Shown: one piece after another, positions 20,067 through 28,550 of the stretch
Numbering within the stretch: position 1 is the first letter of the stretch
Layout of the letters: each line of letters starts with the position of its first letter
Assembly (NCBI GenBank): GCA_035458585.1
Contig: DATHZN010000068.1
Location: 22,670 to 86,669, forward strand
DNA: 64,000 nt
Source: Marinobacterium_E sp035458585
GTDB lineage: Bacteria > Pseudomonadota > Gammaproteobacteria > Pseudomonadales > Balneatricaceae
Reading direction: 5' to 3'
Made by a program: the position numbers and the translations under genes
Notes under the pieces: model-generated
Databases searched by the model: none
What the model was told of the DNA's origin: nothing
Seen by the model: the letters and a program-made list of their open reading frames with translations, nothing else

Positions 20067-21122
20067 TTAGGCGAAAACTTCGCCATCAAATAGTTTTCGT
20101 GCAGTACGTAGTAACGCAGCGCTTTTGGGTTGACCATTTTCATCGATATCAATAACCACGGTCATCTCTCCGATTGGATGCTCAACGACCAGGGTTTTAA
20201 GGTTTCCCTCTGGGAGTTTGGCGACCGAGGCAGCCGGTGAGCCTGGGAGAGTAGCAGCTGTAGCAACGCTTACAGCACCCAAGACGCCTATTGAAGCGTG
20301 ACAGCGGTGTGGAATAAACGTTCGTGTTGAGAGTGCACCGCCTTCGCGAGCGACACTCACCATGCACATCTTCGGAACTGATTTTTCAGAGACATCACCC
20401 AGATTCATCATCGGACCGGCGATCAACCGAATAGTCTCTAGTTTTTCGCGCAGGGAGGTGTTGGCCTCAAGCTCCTCGCGTGCCTCCGTGCCGCTGATTC
20501 CCATATCTACAGCCCTCAACACCACTACGGGCATACCGTTATCGATCAACGTACACTCAATACCGTCGATTACATCAGTAGCGTTTCCGGTTGGAAGTAG
20601 GGCGCCGCAGGAACTACCAGCTGTATCGAGGAACTCCAGGGGCACCGCTGCGTGAGTCCCGGGAACACCATCGATCCTAGCCTTGCCGCTGTAATTAACC
20701 TTGCCCGCAGGGGTTTGTACTGTGGCTACTGCGACCTGACCTGTGTTCTCCATGTAGATACGCACCCGGGTCTCGCTACCAGTGGCTTTTACCAGGCCGC
20801 GCTCAAGTGCGAAGGGCCCCACACCCGCCAGAATGTTGCCGCAGTTCTGGGCATCGGTCACAATTGCCTGATCGACAAAGACCTGTAAAAAAAGGTAATC
20901 GACATCAGCGTCAGCCCGTTGTGATATGCCAACAACAGCGACTTTGGAGGTGATAGGGTCTGCGCCCCCCATACCGTCAATCTGGCGTGGATCGGGTGAA
21001 CCCATCATTCCCAACAAAAAGGCATCGCGTTCTGCGGTATCAGACGGCAGGTCCTCTTTGAGAAAGTATCCTGCTTTTGATGTTCCACCGCGCATCCACA
21101 TGCAGCGGATTCCCTTAGACAT
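20067..21122 (-). CDS. ligU: 4-oxalomesaconate tautomerase
   Basis: This 351-residue PrpF-family isomerase interconverts keto and enol forms of 4-oxalomesaconate; names in use are GalD (Pseudomonas) and LigU (Sphingobium). It opens with IRCMWMRGGTSKAGYFLKEDLP, of which the RGGTSK segment is the family signature. The repeated beta-barrel halves, the NCGN-like QNCGNILAGVGPFA motif and the PHRCHASIGVLGAVS block follow. Its start overlaps the end of ligK by eight bases and it is 18 bases from ligI. The pathway context supports this tautomerase rather than 2-methylaconitate isomerase. Confidence 0.93.
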   Translation of the reverse strand: MSKGIRCMWMRGGTSKAGYFLKEDLPSDTAERDAFLLGMMGSPDPRQIDGMGGADPITSKVAVVGISQRADADVDYLFLQVFVDQAIVTDAQNCGNILAGVGPFALERGLVKATGSETRVRIYMENTGQVAVATVQTPAGKVNYSGKARIDGVPGTHAAVPLEFLDTAGSSCGALLPTGNATDVIDGIECTLIDNGMPVVVLRAVDMGISGTEAREELEANTSLREKLETIRLIAGPMMNLGDVSEKSVPKMCMVSVAREGGALSTRTFIPHRCHASIGVLGAVSVATAATLPGSPAASVAKLPEGNLKTLVVEHPIGEMTVVIDIDENGQPKSAALLRTARKLFDGEVFA

Positions 21123-21792
21123 ATTTCAGGCCTTTCTCTTTGAGACGTGGGCGCATGTTGTAGATGTCTAGCCCCAGTTCTCCATTGGCCATGCGGACAC
21201 GCTTCTCCTCCTCTCGTGCTTCCCGTGCCAGAGCCTCGTCGAGCACAACTTGCGCATCTTCACGACGTATGACGCATACACCGTCGTCATCGGCGACCAT
21301 GATATCGCCTGGGTAGATAAGCGCTTCAGCACAGACAAGTGGCACATTCACTGAGCCCAGTGTCTCTTTAATTGTGCCTTTAGCGTAAACCGCTTTGGAC
21401 CAAACCGGGAAACCCATCTCCCGTAAGATCTTGGTATCGCGGACCCCTGCATCAATTACCAAGCCCTGAACACCACGCGCTTTTGCAGAGGTTGCCAGCA
21501 AATCACCAAAGAATCCGTCAACAGACGGGGAGGTGGGTGCAAACACCATAATATCGCCCGGCTGACACTGTTCAATTGCCACATGCATCATCCAGTTATC
21601 GCCTGCAGCACCGGATATGGTCACCGCACTCCCCGCGATTGCAGCGCCTGCGTAGATGGGACGAATGTAGTGGGCGAGAAGGCCTGTACGTCCCGCTGCT
21701 TCATGGACAGTAGCAACACCCAATTTCGCCAGTCCAGCAATGACCTCCGGATCGGCTCGTTCAATATGCTGTACAACTACGTTTTCTGCCAT
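21115..21792 (-). CDS. ligK: 4-carboxy-4-hydroxy-2-oxoadipate aldolase
   Basis: LigK (GalC) splits 4-carboxy-4-hydroxy-2-oxoadipate into pyruvate and oxaloacetate, the final step of the pathway. The 225-residue protein is of the RraA-like class II pyruvate aldolase fold: VATVHEAAGRTG near residue 28, then VIDAGVRDTKILREMGFPVWS holding the Arg-Asp pair that binds pyruvate and Mg. GDIMVADDDGVCVI follows. These match the HMG/CHA aldolase family rather than the RNase E inhibitor RraA. It is 10 bases after ligJ and overlaps ligU by eight bases. Confidence 0.94.
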   Translation of the reverse strand: MAENVVVQHIERADPEVIAGLAKLGVATVHEAAGRTGLLAHYIRPIYAGAAIAGSAVTISGAAGDNWMMHVAIEQCQPGDIMVFAPTSPSVDGFFGDLLATSAKARGVQGLVIDAGVRDTKILREMGFPVWSKAVYAKGTIKETLGSVNVPLVCAEALIYPGDIMVADDDGVCVIRREDAQVVLDEALAREAREEEKRVRMANGELGLDIYNMRPRLKEKGLKYV

Positions 21793-21802
21793 AACGCACT
21801 CC

Positions 21803-22810
21803 TTATACTGTCAGGCGACTAAATACGCGACGTATATTGCCCTCAAAAATCGCCTGTTTTGCCGCTGCATCAATCTTGGTGGTTGCATCGATATACCGTT
21901 TTGTGTCATCAAAATAGTGACCTGTCTGTGGATCGATGCCGCGAACAGCACCGATCATTTCTGACGCAAATAGAATGTTCTTTGTTGGGATTACATCAAG
22001 AAGCAGGTCGATACCCTTCTGGTGGTACACGCAGGTGTCAAAGAAGACATTGTTGAGTACACGCTCTTCCAGTTCAAAGCCCTGATCCAACGCCATTCCT
22101 CGAAAACGTCCCCAGTGATAAGGCACTGCACCGCCACCGTGAGGTATGATAATTTTGAGTGACGGAAAATCTTTAAAAACATCCGACATCATTAACTGCT
22201 GAAATCCGGTCGTATCAGCACCGAGGTAGTGGGAGCCCGTAGTGTCGAAGTTGTGGTTGCAGGCTGCGGATACGTGGATCATCGCTGGGATATCGTATTC
22301 ACACATCTTCTCGTAGATCGGGTAGAACTCCCTCGCAGATAACCGACTGCCATTCCAGTGCCCCCCGGACGGGTCAGGGTTGAGGTTAATCCCGATGAAT
22401 CCCATCTCCTCTACGGTACGCACGATTTCCGGTACCGACTTGGCGGGATCAACACCCGGAGATTGAGGCAACTGAGCAACCGGCACAAAGTTTTCCGGAA
22501 AGAGGTCACACACGCGGCGGATCAGATCGTTCTGGTTTTCGGTCCAGAAGCGGCTGGTATGCTCATTGCCGATGTGATGCCCCATCCAACTCGCGCGAGG
22601 CGAAAATATTGTTAAGTCTGTACCGCGCTCTTGTTGTAGCCTCAACTGGTTGCTGGTGATCGACTCGCGAATCTCATCATCACTGACGCCGAAGTCGCCT
22701 TTCTCACCAATGAAGCTTGGATCTTGGGCAACCGCTGCTTTCTGGGCATCGCGCCAGGCCCCCACGCCTGGTGGTGTTGTGGTGTAGTGTCCATGGCAAT
22801 CAATAATCAT
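21803..22810 (-). CDS. ligJ: 4-oxalomesaconate hydratase
   Basis: LigJ adds water to 4-oxalomesaconate to give 4-carboxy-4-hydroxy-2-oxoadipate. The 335-residue protein is an amidohydrolase-superfamily lyase: HGH near residue 6 (IIDCHGHYT), SPRASWM, INLNPDPSGG, the histidine in MIHVSAACN and IIPHGGGAVPYHWGR. The late FASEMIGAVRGID segment is also present. This is the Sphingobium LigJ type, unrelated to the PIG-L-like GalB hydratase of Pseudomonas putida. It is the first gene of the minus-strand lig operon and diverges from the LysR gene across a 133-base promoter region. Confidence 0.93.
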   Translation of the reverse strand: MIIDCHGHYTTTPPGVGAWRDAQKAAVAQDPSFIGEKGDFGVSDDEIRESITSNQLRLQQERGTDLTIFSPRASWMGHHIGNEHTSRFWTENQNDLIRRVCDLFPENFVPVAQLPQSPGVDPAKSVPEIVRTVEEMGFIGINLNPDPSGGHWNGSRLSAREFYPIYEKMCEYDIPAMIHVSAACNHNFDTTGSHYLGADTTGFQQLMMSDVFKDFPSLKIIIPHGGGAVPYHWGRFRGMALDQGFELEERVLNNVFFDTCVYHQKGIDLLLDVIPTKNILFASEMIGAVRGIDPQTGHYFDDTKRYIDATTKIDAAAKQAIFEGNIRRVFSRLTV

Positions 22811-22896
22811 CGTCCATCCTCAGGCTAGGATCAGTATTCCGATTATCTAGTATCTGGAAGCAGGGGTGGATCGGCTAGTTGAATTTGATCAGCATG

Positions 22897-22915
22897 CTAT
22901 TAGTTTTTGATATAG
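22897..22915. promoter_or_regulatory. LysR-type operator box (CTAT-N11-ATAG)
   Basis: CTAT at 22897-22900 and ATAG at 22912-22915, with 11 bases between, match the T-N11-A dyad bound by LysR-type regulators. It lies between the divergent ligJ and lysR starts, about 29 bases before the latter and 87 before the former, where an activator and autoregulatory site is expected. Binding is inferred. Confidence 0.6.
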
Positions 22916-22943
22916 ACTATTTAAAAAGGCTGGCGTTATTTCA

Positions 22944-24170
22944 ATGCAGATATCGACTCTTCCAAATCTTCGACATCTCCGGGTTTTCTCTGAAGTTGCG
23001 CAAGCAGGCAGTATTAGTCAGGCTGCTCCACGGGTTTTTCTATCGCAGCCCGCGATGACGCAAGCAATCGCAAAATTAGAAGGACAGCTGGACACCGAGC
23101 TATTCAAACGGCTCTCATCAGGCATGTACCTTACGCCGGAGGGGAGTATCTGGCAGGAGCGGGTGGAACGGTGTCTGGAGCATTTGCGCCAGGGTTTACT
23201 GGATATACAGGGTGTACAGTCAGCAGGTCGCATGGCGCGAGCTCAGCAACATCTGACGCAAATATCGTCTACTCAACTTCGAGCTTTAATTCTGGTCACC
23301 GATCGGCAAAATTTCTCCTTGGCTAGTCGCGAGTTGGGCATCTCTCAGTCATCCCTTCACCGCAGTGCACGTGATCTAGAGTCGATCCTGGGTCTCACCC
23401 TGTTTGAGACAACCAGTAGCGGTATCGCAGCGACACGTGCCGCACATATCTTGAGCCGCCGTGCGAAGCTTGCGATCGCTGAAATCGACCAGGGTATGGC
23501 CGAGCTCAGCGCAGTACGCAACCGTGAGCGCGGCCGGCTGCGGATTGGTTCGATGCCGCTTGCGCGCACCTCGCTTTTGCCACTAGCGATCAATCGCTTT
23601 ACCGCAGGACATCCGGGCTTACAGTTAGAGTTAGTAGATGGACCTTATGAAGATCTAATCACTCATCTACTTAACGCTGATCTCGATCTGGTCGTAGGTG
23701 CGTTGAGGTCACCACCACCCACCGATTCGCTTTTACAGCGAGAGCTCATTGCTCCACCCTTGGCGATTATCGGCCGTGCTGATCATCCGCTCAGAAACGC
23801 GAGCCATTTGAATGTTGATACGCTAGCGGGCTATCCCTGGGTAGTACCTAGAGAGGGGACACCAACTCGCGAATTCTTTAACGCCCATTTTAAAGACCAG
23901 TTAAATGAGAGAGAGATGTCACTGGTGGAGACGACGTCTCATATTCTTACTCGCGAGGTATTACTCGGTAGCGACCGTCTCACGCTGGTGTCACGGCATC
24001 AGCTTGAACATGAGATAAAGGCAGGCCAACTAGCGGTGATGCCATATGCCCTGACACACACAAGACGCTCCATTGGTTTCATGCTACGACGGGACTGGAA
24101 AGCGACAGCATCACAACAAAAATTTATCGATATATTGATTGATTGTGCAGCTGAATATGCAGAACTTTAA
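22944..24170 (+). CDS. LysR-type regulator with two HTH domains
   Basis: The product is 408 residues, about 100 longer than an ordinary LysR protein. Residues 9-66 form a complete LysR winged HTH (LRVFSEVAQAGSISQAAPRV, then the LTPEG wing) with its linker helix. Residues 111-166 form a second one (LRALILVTDRQNFSLASREL, then LFETTSSG) with another helix. A single substrate-binding domain occupies about residues 199-400. The gene diverges from the lig operon and precedes ligC, so it most likely senses protocatechuate or a pathway intermediate and controls both units. The start ATG is the one nearest the LTTR box. Whether both HTH domains bind DNA is not known. Confidence 0.92.
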   Translation: MQISTLPNLRHLRVFSEVAQAGSISQAAPRVFLSQPAMTQAIAKLEGQLDTELFKRLSSGMYLTPEGSIWQERVERCLEHLRQGLLDIQGVQSAGRMARAQQHLTQISSTQLRALILVTDRQNFSLASRELGISQSSLHRSARDLESILGLTLFETTSSGIAATRAAHILSRRAKLAIAEIDQGMAELSAVRNRERGRLRIGSMPLARTSLLPLAINRFTAGHPGLQLELVDGPYEDLITHLLNADLDLVVGALRSPPPTDSLLQRELIAPPLAIIGRADHPLRNASHLNVDTLAGYPWVVPREGTPTREFFNAHFKDQLNEREMSLVETTSHILTREVLLGSDRLTLVSRHQLEHEIKAGQLAVMPYALTHTRRSIGFMLRRDWKATASQQKFIDILIDCAAEYAEL

Positions 24171-24279
24171 AATAGATCTTTCTAATTATTGAATGTAATT
24201 TTCCCCAGTTTCAATTGTGCAGAAAAGCCCTGCGTTGCTATGGTGACGGTATCATCGTCATCCACTAAGGGAGAGTGAA

Positions 24280-25233
24280 ATGCGAATTTGTGTTGCCGGC
24301 GCGATGGGCGCCTTTGGCCTTAAGCATCTAGACGCACTAGCACAGATTGACGGGGTAGAAGTGACCTCGGTTGTTGGGACTAATGCTGACAAAATTGAAG
24401 CTTTTGCAAAGGAGCGGGGTATTGGTCACCACACGGTTGATTTAGCGAAGTCTTTAGCACGAGATGATGTTGACGCGGTCATCCTAGCGACACCCACACA
24501 GATGCATGCATCACAGTCGATACTCTGTATGGAAGCGGGTAAGCATGTCATGGTCGAGATTCCGATGGCTGACAACATTGCAGACTCACGTAAGGTGGTT
24601 GAGGTACAACAGGCAACCGGGCTGGTTGCCATGGCAGGCCACACCCGTCGCTTCAACCCAAGCCATCAATGGATCCACGCCAAGATTCTAGCGGGTGAGC
24701 TGAAGCTGCAGCAGATGGACGTACAGACCTATTTCTTTCGTCGTACCAATAAAAATGCACTGGGGCAGCCTCGCTCATGGACTGATCATCTATTATGGCA
24801 TCACGCTGCCCACACGGTAGATCTTTTCCAATACCAAACAGGTGAGCGTGCCCACCGAGTTCAGGCGCTTGAGGGTCCCATCCACCCAGAGCTGGGAATT
24901 GCAATGGATATGAGCATCGGTATGAAAGTACCTTCTGGCGCACTCTGCACGCTGTCACTCTCCTTCAACAACAACGGACCCTTAGGTACCTTTTTTCGTT
25001 ACATTTGTGATAACGGTACCTACATCGCTCGTTACGATGACCTTTACGACGGACACGATAACAAAATTGATCTGAGTGGCGTCGCGGTCTCTAACAATGG
25101 CATCGAACTGCAAGATCGTGAGTTCATTGCAGCGATTCAAGAGGGGCGTGAACCGAACGCTTCTGTTCACCAGATTCTCGCTTGCATGGAGACGTTAAAT
25201 GATCTGGAAAGCAAGCTAAAAGAGAGTGCCTAA
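24280..25233 (+). CDS. ligC: 4-carboxy-2-hydroxymuconate-6-semialdehyde dehydrogenase
   Basis: LigC oxidises the hemiacetal of the ring-cleavage product to 2-pyrone-4,6-dicarboxylate with NADP. The 317-residue protein is of the GFO/IDH/MocA family: a Rossmann start RICVAGAMGAFGLKHLDAL, ATPTQMHASQ, the GKHVMVEIPMADN segment that carries an acidic residue where most relatives have EKP, and HTRRFNPSH. WHHAAHTVDLFQYQTG follows. The EIPMAD variant and the HHAAHTVDL block are typical of LigC. It has an AGGGAGAG ribosome site, lies 109 bases after the LysR gene and is followed by a terminator. Confidence 0.93.
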   Translation: MRICVAGAMGAFGLKHLDALAQIDGVEVTSVVGTNADKIEAFAKERGIGHHTVDLAKSLARDDVDAVILATPTQMHASQSILCMEAGKHVMVEIPMADNIADSRKVVEVQQATGLVAMAGHTRRFNPSHQWIHAKILAGELKLQQMDVQTYFFRRTNKNALGQPRSWTDHLLWHHAAHTVDLFQYQTGERAHRVQALEGPIHPELGIAMDMSIGMKVPSGALCTLSLSFNNNGPLGTFFRYICDNGTYIARYDDLYDGHDNKIDLSGVAVSNNGIELQDREFIAAIQEGREPNASVHQILACMETLNDLESKLKESA

Positions 25234-25250
25234 AAAATTAAACTTATTAT

Positions 25251-25277
25251 AAACCGTCAATTAAGACGGTTTTTTTA
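25251..25277 (+). terminator. Intrinsic terminator after ligC
   Basis: AAACCGTC, a six-base loop and GACGGTTT followed by seven T residues in all lie 17 bases after the ligC stop. The rest of the gap to 25568 holds no gene, RNA or repeat I can support. Confidence 0.9.
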
Positions 25278-25568
25278 TGTGGTACACAAGAATGTGCTGA
25301 ATACAAACATTAACTTGTTTGACTCTGAGGTCGTGTTTGAACGGAGGGTAGAGTCTCAGAAGATCAAGCGCTTAAGAGTAAAGAAGATATGACTCTCAAC
25401 CTTTGTCCCGTGGCGAGTTCTGCACTGATGAGAGGTTGCGTTTGATTGATCATCAGATCGATATTCTGAACTGCAAAACGAAGATCTGACTCGAGATGTA
25501 GATGTGCGAATACAAGCCTAATTAGTCGGCATAATACTCTTTCAACGCAGATGTCTGGGTTGATTTGG
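25278..25568. other. Non-coding gap between convergent genes
   Basis: This stretch lies between the ligC terminator and the end of the minus-strand AEC carrier gene. Short open frames exist on the minus strand but lack ribosome sites and recognisable motifs. I see no terminator for the carrier gene here. Confidence 0.6.
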
Positions 25569-26498
25569 TTATAAAAGGTAGACAAGAAAGGCGTTAAGTG
25601 TGAAGAAAGATCCGGCGGTCGTGAACACCTGAATGCTAGCGGCAGAGCGTCCCAGGCCATAATTGCTGGCAATGATGGCGTAGATGCTCAGCATCGGAGC
25701 AGCGCAGACTAGGATCATGGCACTGGCGTATGACGCGGGGAGTGGTGCACTTAAATAGAGTACAGCCATGGCAAGAAGGGGCATTAGCAGCAGTTTGATG
25801 GCAGCGACACTGAGAATAGCTCCAAGATCACCACGAACGGCATTGCCAACCAGCGAGCCACCGATATAAACAAGAGCCGCCGGCGCTGCTGCTTTGGCAA
25901 GCATGTCGAGCGTAGCCTGCAAAGCAGTTGGGGCCGCCATATCCATGCTCGAAACTAGCCAACCCACCGCGACCGAGATAAGCATAGGGTTTGTAATTAT
26001 ACGCCTACCGATTTGATAGAGACGCTTGGGTAGGGAGCGGGCGCTGACCGAGCTGATATCCGCGAACAGTAGTGCCAGAGGTATGATCAGCGCGTTTTCA
26101 ACCAGCACACACATCACCAGTACCTGTACCGCGATATCTGGCATCACCTGCAGCAGTACAGGAAAACCAACAAACATTGAGTTAGGAATCGATCCCCCAA
26201 GTGCAAAAATACTGGCATCTGTCGATCTGCGACCCAATAGTAGATAAGTGATTAAATACCCGAGTATCAGCGTACCAAAAGCGATCATGGCATAGCTTTG
26301 TAGAAACTCAGGCACAAAAACTGGGCGCGCTTGGTCGCGTAAAAAGTTGCTCAAAATAACACCTGGCACACAGAAATAGAGGACGAATCGTGCAACACCA
26401 CCCAGAAGACTCGTTGGCAATAAGCCTGTCTTTGCAGCCAGATATCCGAGAATAATAAGTGTGAATAGTGGTGCTGTTACATTGAGAACGTTTAACAT
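25569..26498 (-). CDS. AEC family transporter
   Basis: The 309-residue protein has about ten membrane spans and the two five-helix halves of the auxin efflux carrier (AEC) family. Recognisable parts are the N-terminal PLFTLIILGYLAAKTGLL, the FALGGSIPNSMFVGFPVL segment with its Asn before the second half, and the ICAAPMLS-like LVCAAPMLSIYAI near the end. Bacterial members export or import mono- and dicarboxylates such as malate and malonate; the substrate here cannot be read from sequence. It faces away from the EAL gene and converges with ligC, so a link to aromatic acids is only suggested by proximity. Confidence 0.88.
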   Translation of the reverse strand: MLNVLNVTAPLFTLIILGYLAAKTGLLPTSLLGGVARFVLYFCVPGVILSNFLRDQARPVFVPEFLQSYAMIAFGTLILGYLITYLLLGRRSTDASIFALGGSIPNSMFVGFPVLLQVMPDIAVQVLVMCVLVENALIIPLALLFADISSVSARSLPKRLYQIGRRIITNPMLISVAVGWLVSSMDMAAPTALQATLDMLAKAAAPAALVYIGGSLVGNAVRGDLGAILSVAAIKLLLMPLLAMAVLYLSAPLPASYASAMILVCAAPMLSIYAIIASNYGLGRSAASIQVFTTAGSFFTLNAFLVYLL

Positions 26499-26664
26499 GA
26501 GGTAGGCAAGCCAGACGAAATACCCGTCAAGTCTAAACGCTCCTTTGCGGTTTACCTAGAGGAACAGGAAGTATGCATTCCTTTGGCATAAATGTCCTAT
26601 ATGGTCGAAATGCCACGCAATGTGTATAGTGATTATCCAGTAAATACCTGAACCTATTTGGCGA

Positions 26665-28482
26665 ATGCGCAACATCCTCTTTTCACAATCAGATCTTGGG
26701 CAGCTTAGGCGGCACTTGGTTAATTCCGCTTTTAGCTTCCTCGCCTGGGTATTACCTTTTATAACCGCGCTCTCTGTAGCTCGCATCCCTCTTATCGGTT
26801 TTAAACCAGTCATGCTGGCAACCGCTTTAGCAGCCTTGGGTGCGCTCTTAGTCTATCGCCAGCGACACCGTATTAGTACGCCAGTTAAGCTTTGGATACT
26901 GGTCACCGTCTCCACTATTGTAGCGGTGCAAGGTTATCTTAGTTTCTTTGATGCCCCACGAGTGTTACTCATCATGACGCTATCGGTGCTCATTGTAAGC
27001 TGCGGTGCCCCATTGAAAGTCTCCATTGGTTATGGCCTCTTTGCCGCCACCTTACCTCTGCTGCTGATCTCCTTTACTGCTAGCGAGGGGTCTACTCTAT
27101 CGGAGATCATCACCTCTCTGCCTGGCGTAAGCTTGGCGTTGATCTCCTTTTTAATGATGAGCTACTTGATTAGCCACAAGCTCTTTTCCCATATGTTAAG
27201 ACAAAGCCAGAGCGAGTATTACGCCATCCGAACTGATAACAGCACAGGCGGATTAAATGAGTTGGCGATTCGGGAGCAGATAGATCAACTGTTGGCAGAC
27301 GAAGGCGCACCGGTTATCCGTGTCTATCTATTGCACTTGAGCGAAATTGCTATTGGCAATAACCAGTACACTGAGCAGGAGAGGAATCTGATCTGCACCT
27401 ATCTGAGTGCGACTTTGACGCGCACTTTACCCAACAACACAGTGCATGGTCGTTCAGGTGACGGGCACTTTCTGGTGGTTGCACCGCGGGCGGAGTGGAC
27501 TCAAACCGAATCGGCGCTTCGTCTCCTTAAAGAACAAAAGGTGGGTGTAGGCGGTAAAATGCAACTGCTCGATCCTGTTGTGGTCACTACAGATGCGCCG
27601 AGTGACGGTGAACGCTCGGAAAGATTGTTGGATAATTTGAGCCGGGTACTGGTCAGAGCCTTGCGAGATAAACTCGCTTTTGCCCGGTTTCTCCCGATTG
27701 ATAAAGCGTTACTGGACAATGAGTATCTCTTTGTCGGTGAGCTTAATCAGGCGATGACTGTGGGAGATCTGCAACTCTTTCTGCAACCAAAGGTCAATTT
27801 CGGAGATAGCTCAAGGATTGTTGGTGCTGAAGCACTCATACGATGGGACCACCCTGCGCAGGGGCTATTGTCTCCCGGTGCTTTTCTGCAGCAAATAGAG
27901 AACTCTAACTCCCGCACCGCTTTTGCACAGTTTGTTATCAGGCAGTCTGGCTTGGCACTGAATCGGATACAGGCATTCACCCCTGATTTCGAACTCTCAT
28001 TCAATCTTAGTGCTTATGACCTGCAAGACCTCCATGTGTTGGCCGAGCTTCAGCGTGTGATGAGGGATTACAACTTTCCTAAAAATACGCTGCAGATCGA
28101 AATCAATGAATCGCAGACCTCAGTGCACATTGAGTTTCTCTCGCGTTCAATTAACGCTGTTAGGGAGCTAGGTTACTCAATCTCTCTGGATGACTTCGGC
28201 ACGGGAATGAGTTCACTCGCCTATTTTAGTGAATTGCCCGTTGACGTTGTTAAGATTGATCAGGCCTTTCTGAAACATATTGAGACCAGTGAGTCTGCCA
28301 GACACGTCGTGCGTTCGTTAGTAGGGCTCTGTAAGGGCCTTAACCGAACAGTGGTTGTGGAGGGTGTGGAGACATCAGTACAGGCGAAGAAACTCTCTGA
28401 GTTGGGATGTAATTTGATGCAAGGCTATTTTTTTGGAAAGCCTCTCTCAGTCCAAGAGTTTGTAGAGCGGATCGGATCGTAG
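26665..28482 (+). CDS. Membrane GGDEF-EAL protein, likely c-di-GMP phosphodiesterase
   Basis: The 605-residue protein has an N-terminal membrane region of about six spans (residues 20-180), a degenerate GGDEF domain (about 215-335), and a C-terminal EAL domain (about 355-600). The GGDEF motif reads GRSGDGHF and should not make c-di-GMP. The EAL domain keeps AEALIRWDHP, the metal asparagine in SFNLSA, the glutamate in EINESQ, and DDFGTGMSSL. VVKIDQ, VEGVET and QGYFFGKP are also kept, so hydrolysis is likely. No strong ribosome site precedes the ATG. It stands between an AEC carrier (divergent) and an aldo/keto reductase gene. Confidence 0.9.
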   Translation: MRNILFSQSDLGQLRRHLVNSAFSFLAWVLPFITALSVARIPLIGFKPVMLATALAALGALLVYRQRHRISTPVKLWILVTVSTIVAVQGYLSFFDAPRVLLIMTLSVLIVSCGAPLKVSIGYGLFAATLPLLLISFTASEGSTLSEIITSLPGVSLALISFLMMSYLISHKLFSHMLRQSQSEYYAIRTDNSTGGLNELAIREQIDQLLADEGAPVIRVYLLHLSEIAIGNNQYTEQERNLICTYLSATLTRTLPNNTVHGRSGDGHFLVVAPRAEWTQTESALRLLKEQKVGVGGKMQLLDPVVVTTDAPSDGERSERLLDNLSRVLVRALRDKLAFARFLPIDKALLDNEYLFVGELNQAMTVGDLQLFLQPKVNFGDSSRIVGAEALIRWDHPAQGLLSPGAFLQQIENSNSRTAFAQFVIRQSGLALNRIQAFTPDFELSFNLSAYDLQDLHVLAELQRVMRDYNFPKNTLQIEINESQTSVHIEFLSRSINAVRELGYSISLDDFGTGMSSLAYFSELPVDVVKIDQAFLKHIETSESARHVVRSLVGLCKGLNRTVVVEGVETSVQAKKLSELGCNLMQGYFFGKPLSVQEFVERIGS

Positions 28483-28550
28483 CGCAGGTAGATGAGTTGC
28501 AGGATGAACTGAGCTAGACTTGCTGTACTGTTACTCGATGGAGATTAACG

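Noticed and set aside
25364..25672. 102-codon minus-strand frame near the end of the AEC gene
   Set aside because: It overlaps the carrier gene in another frame and has no recognisable motif or ribosome site.
26026..26247. Open frames opposite the AEC carrier and other long genes
   Set aside because: They lie wholly inside well-supported genes on the other strand and have no ribosome sites; they follow from the codon pattern of the real gene.
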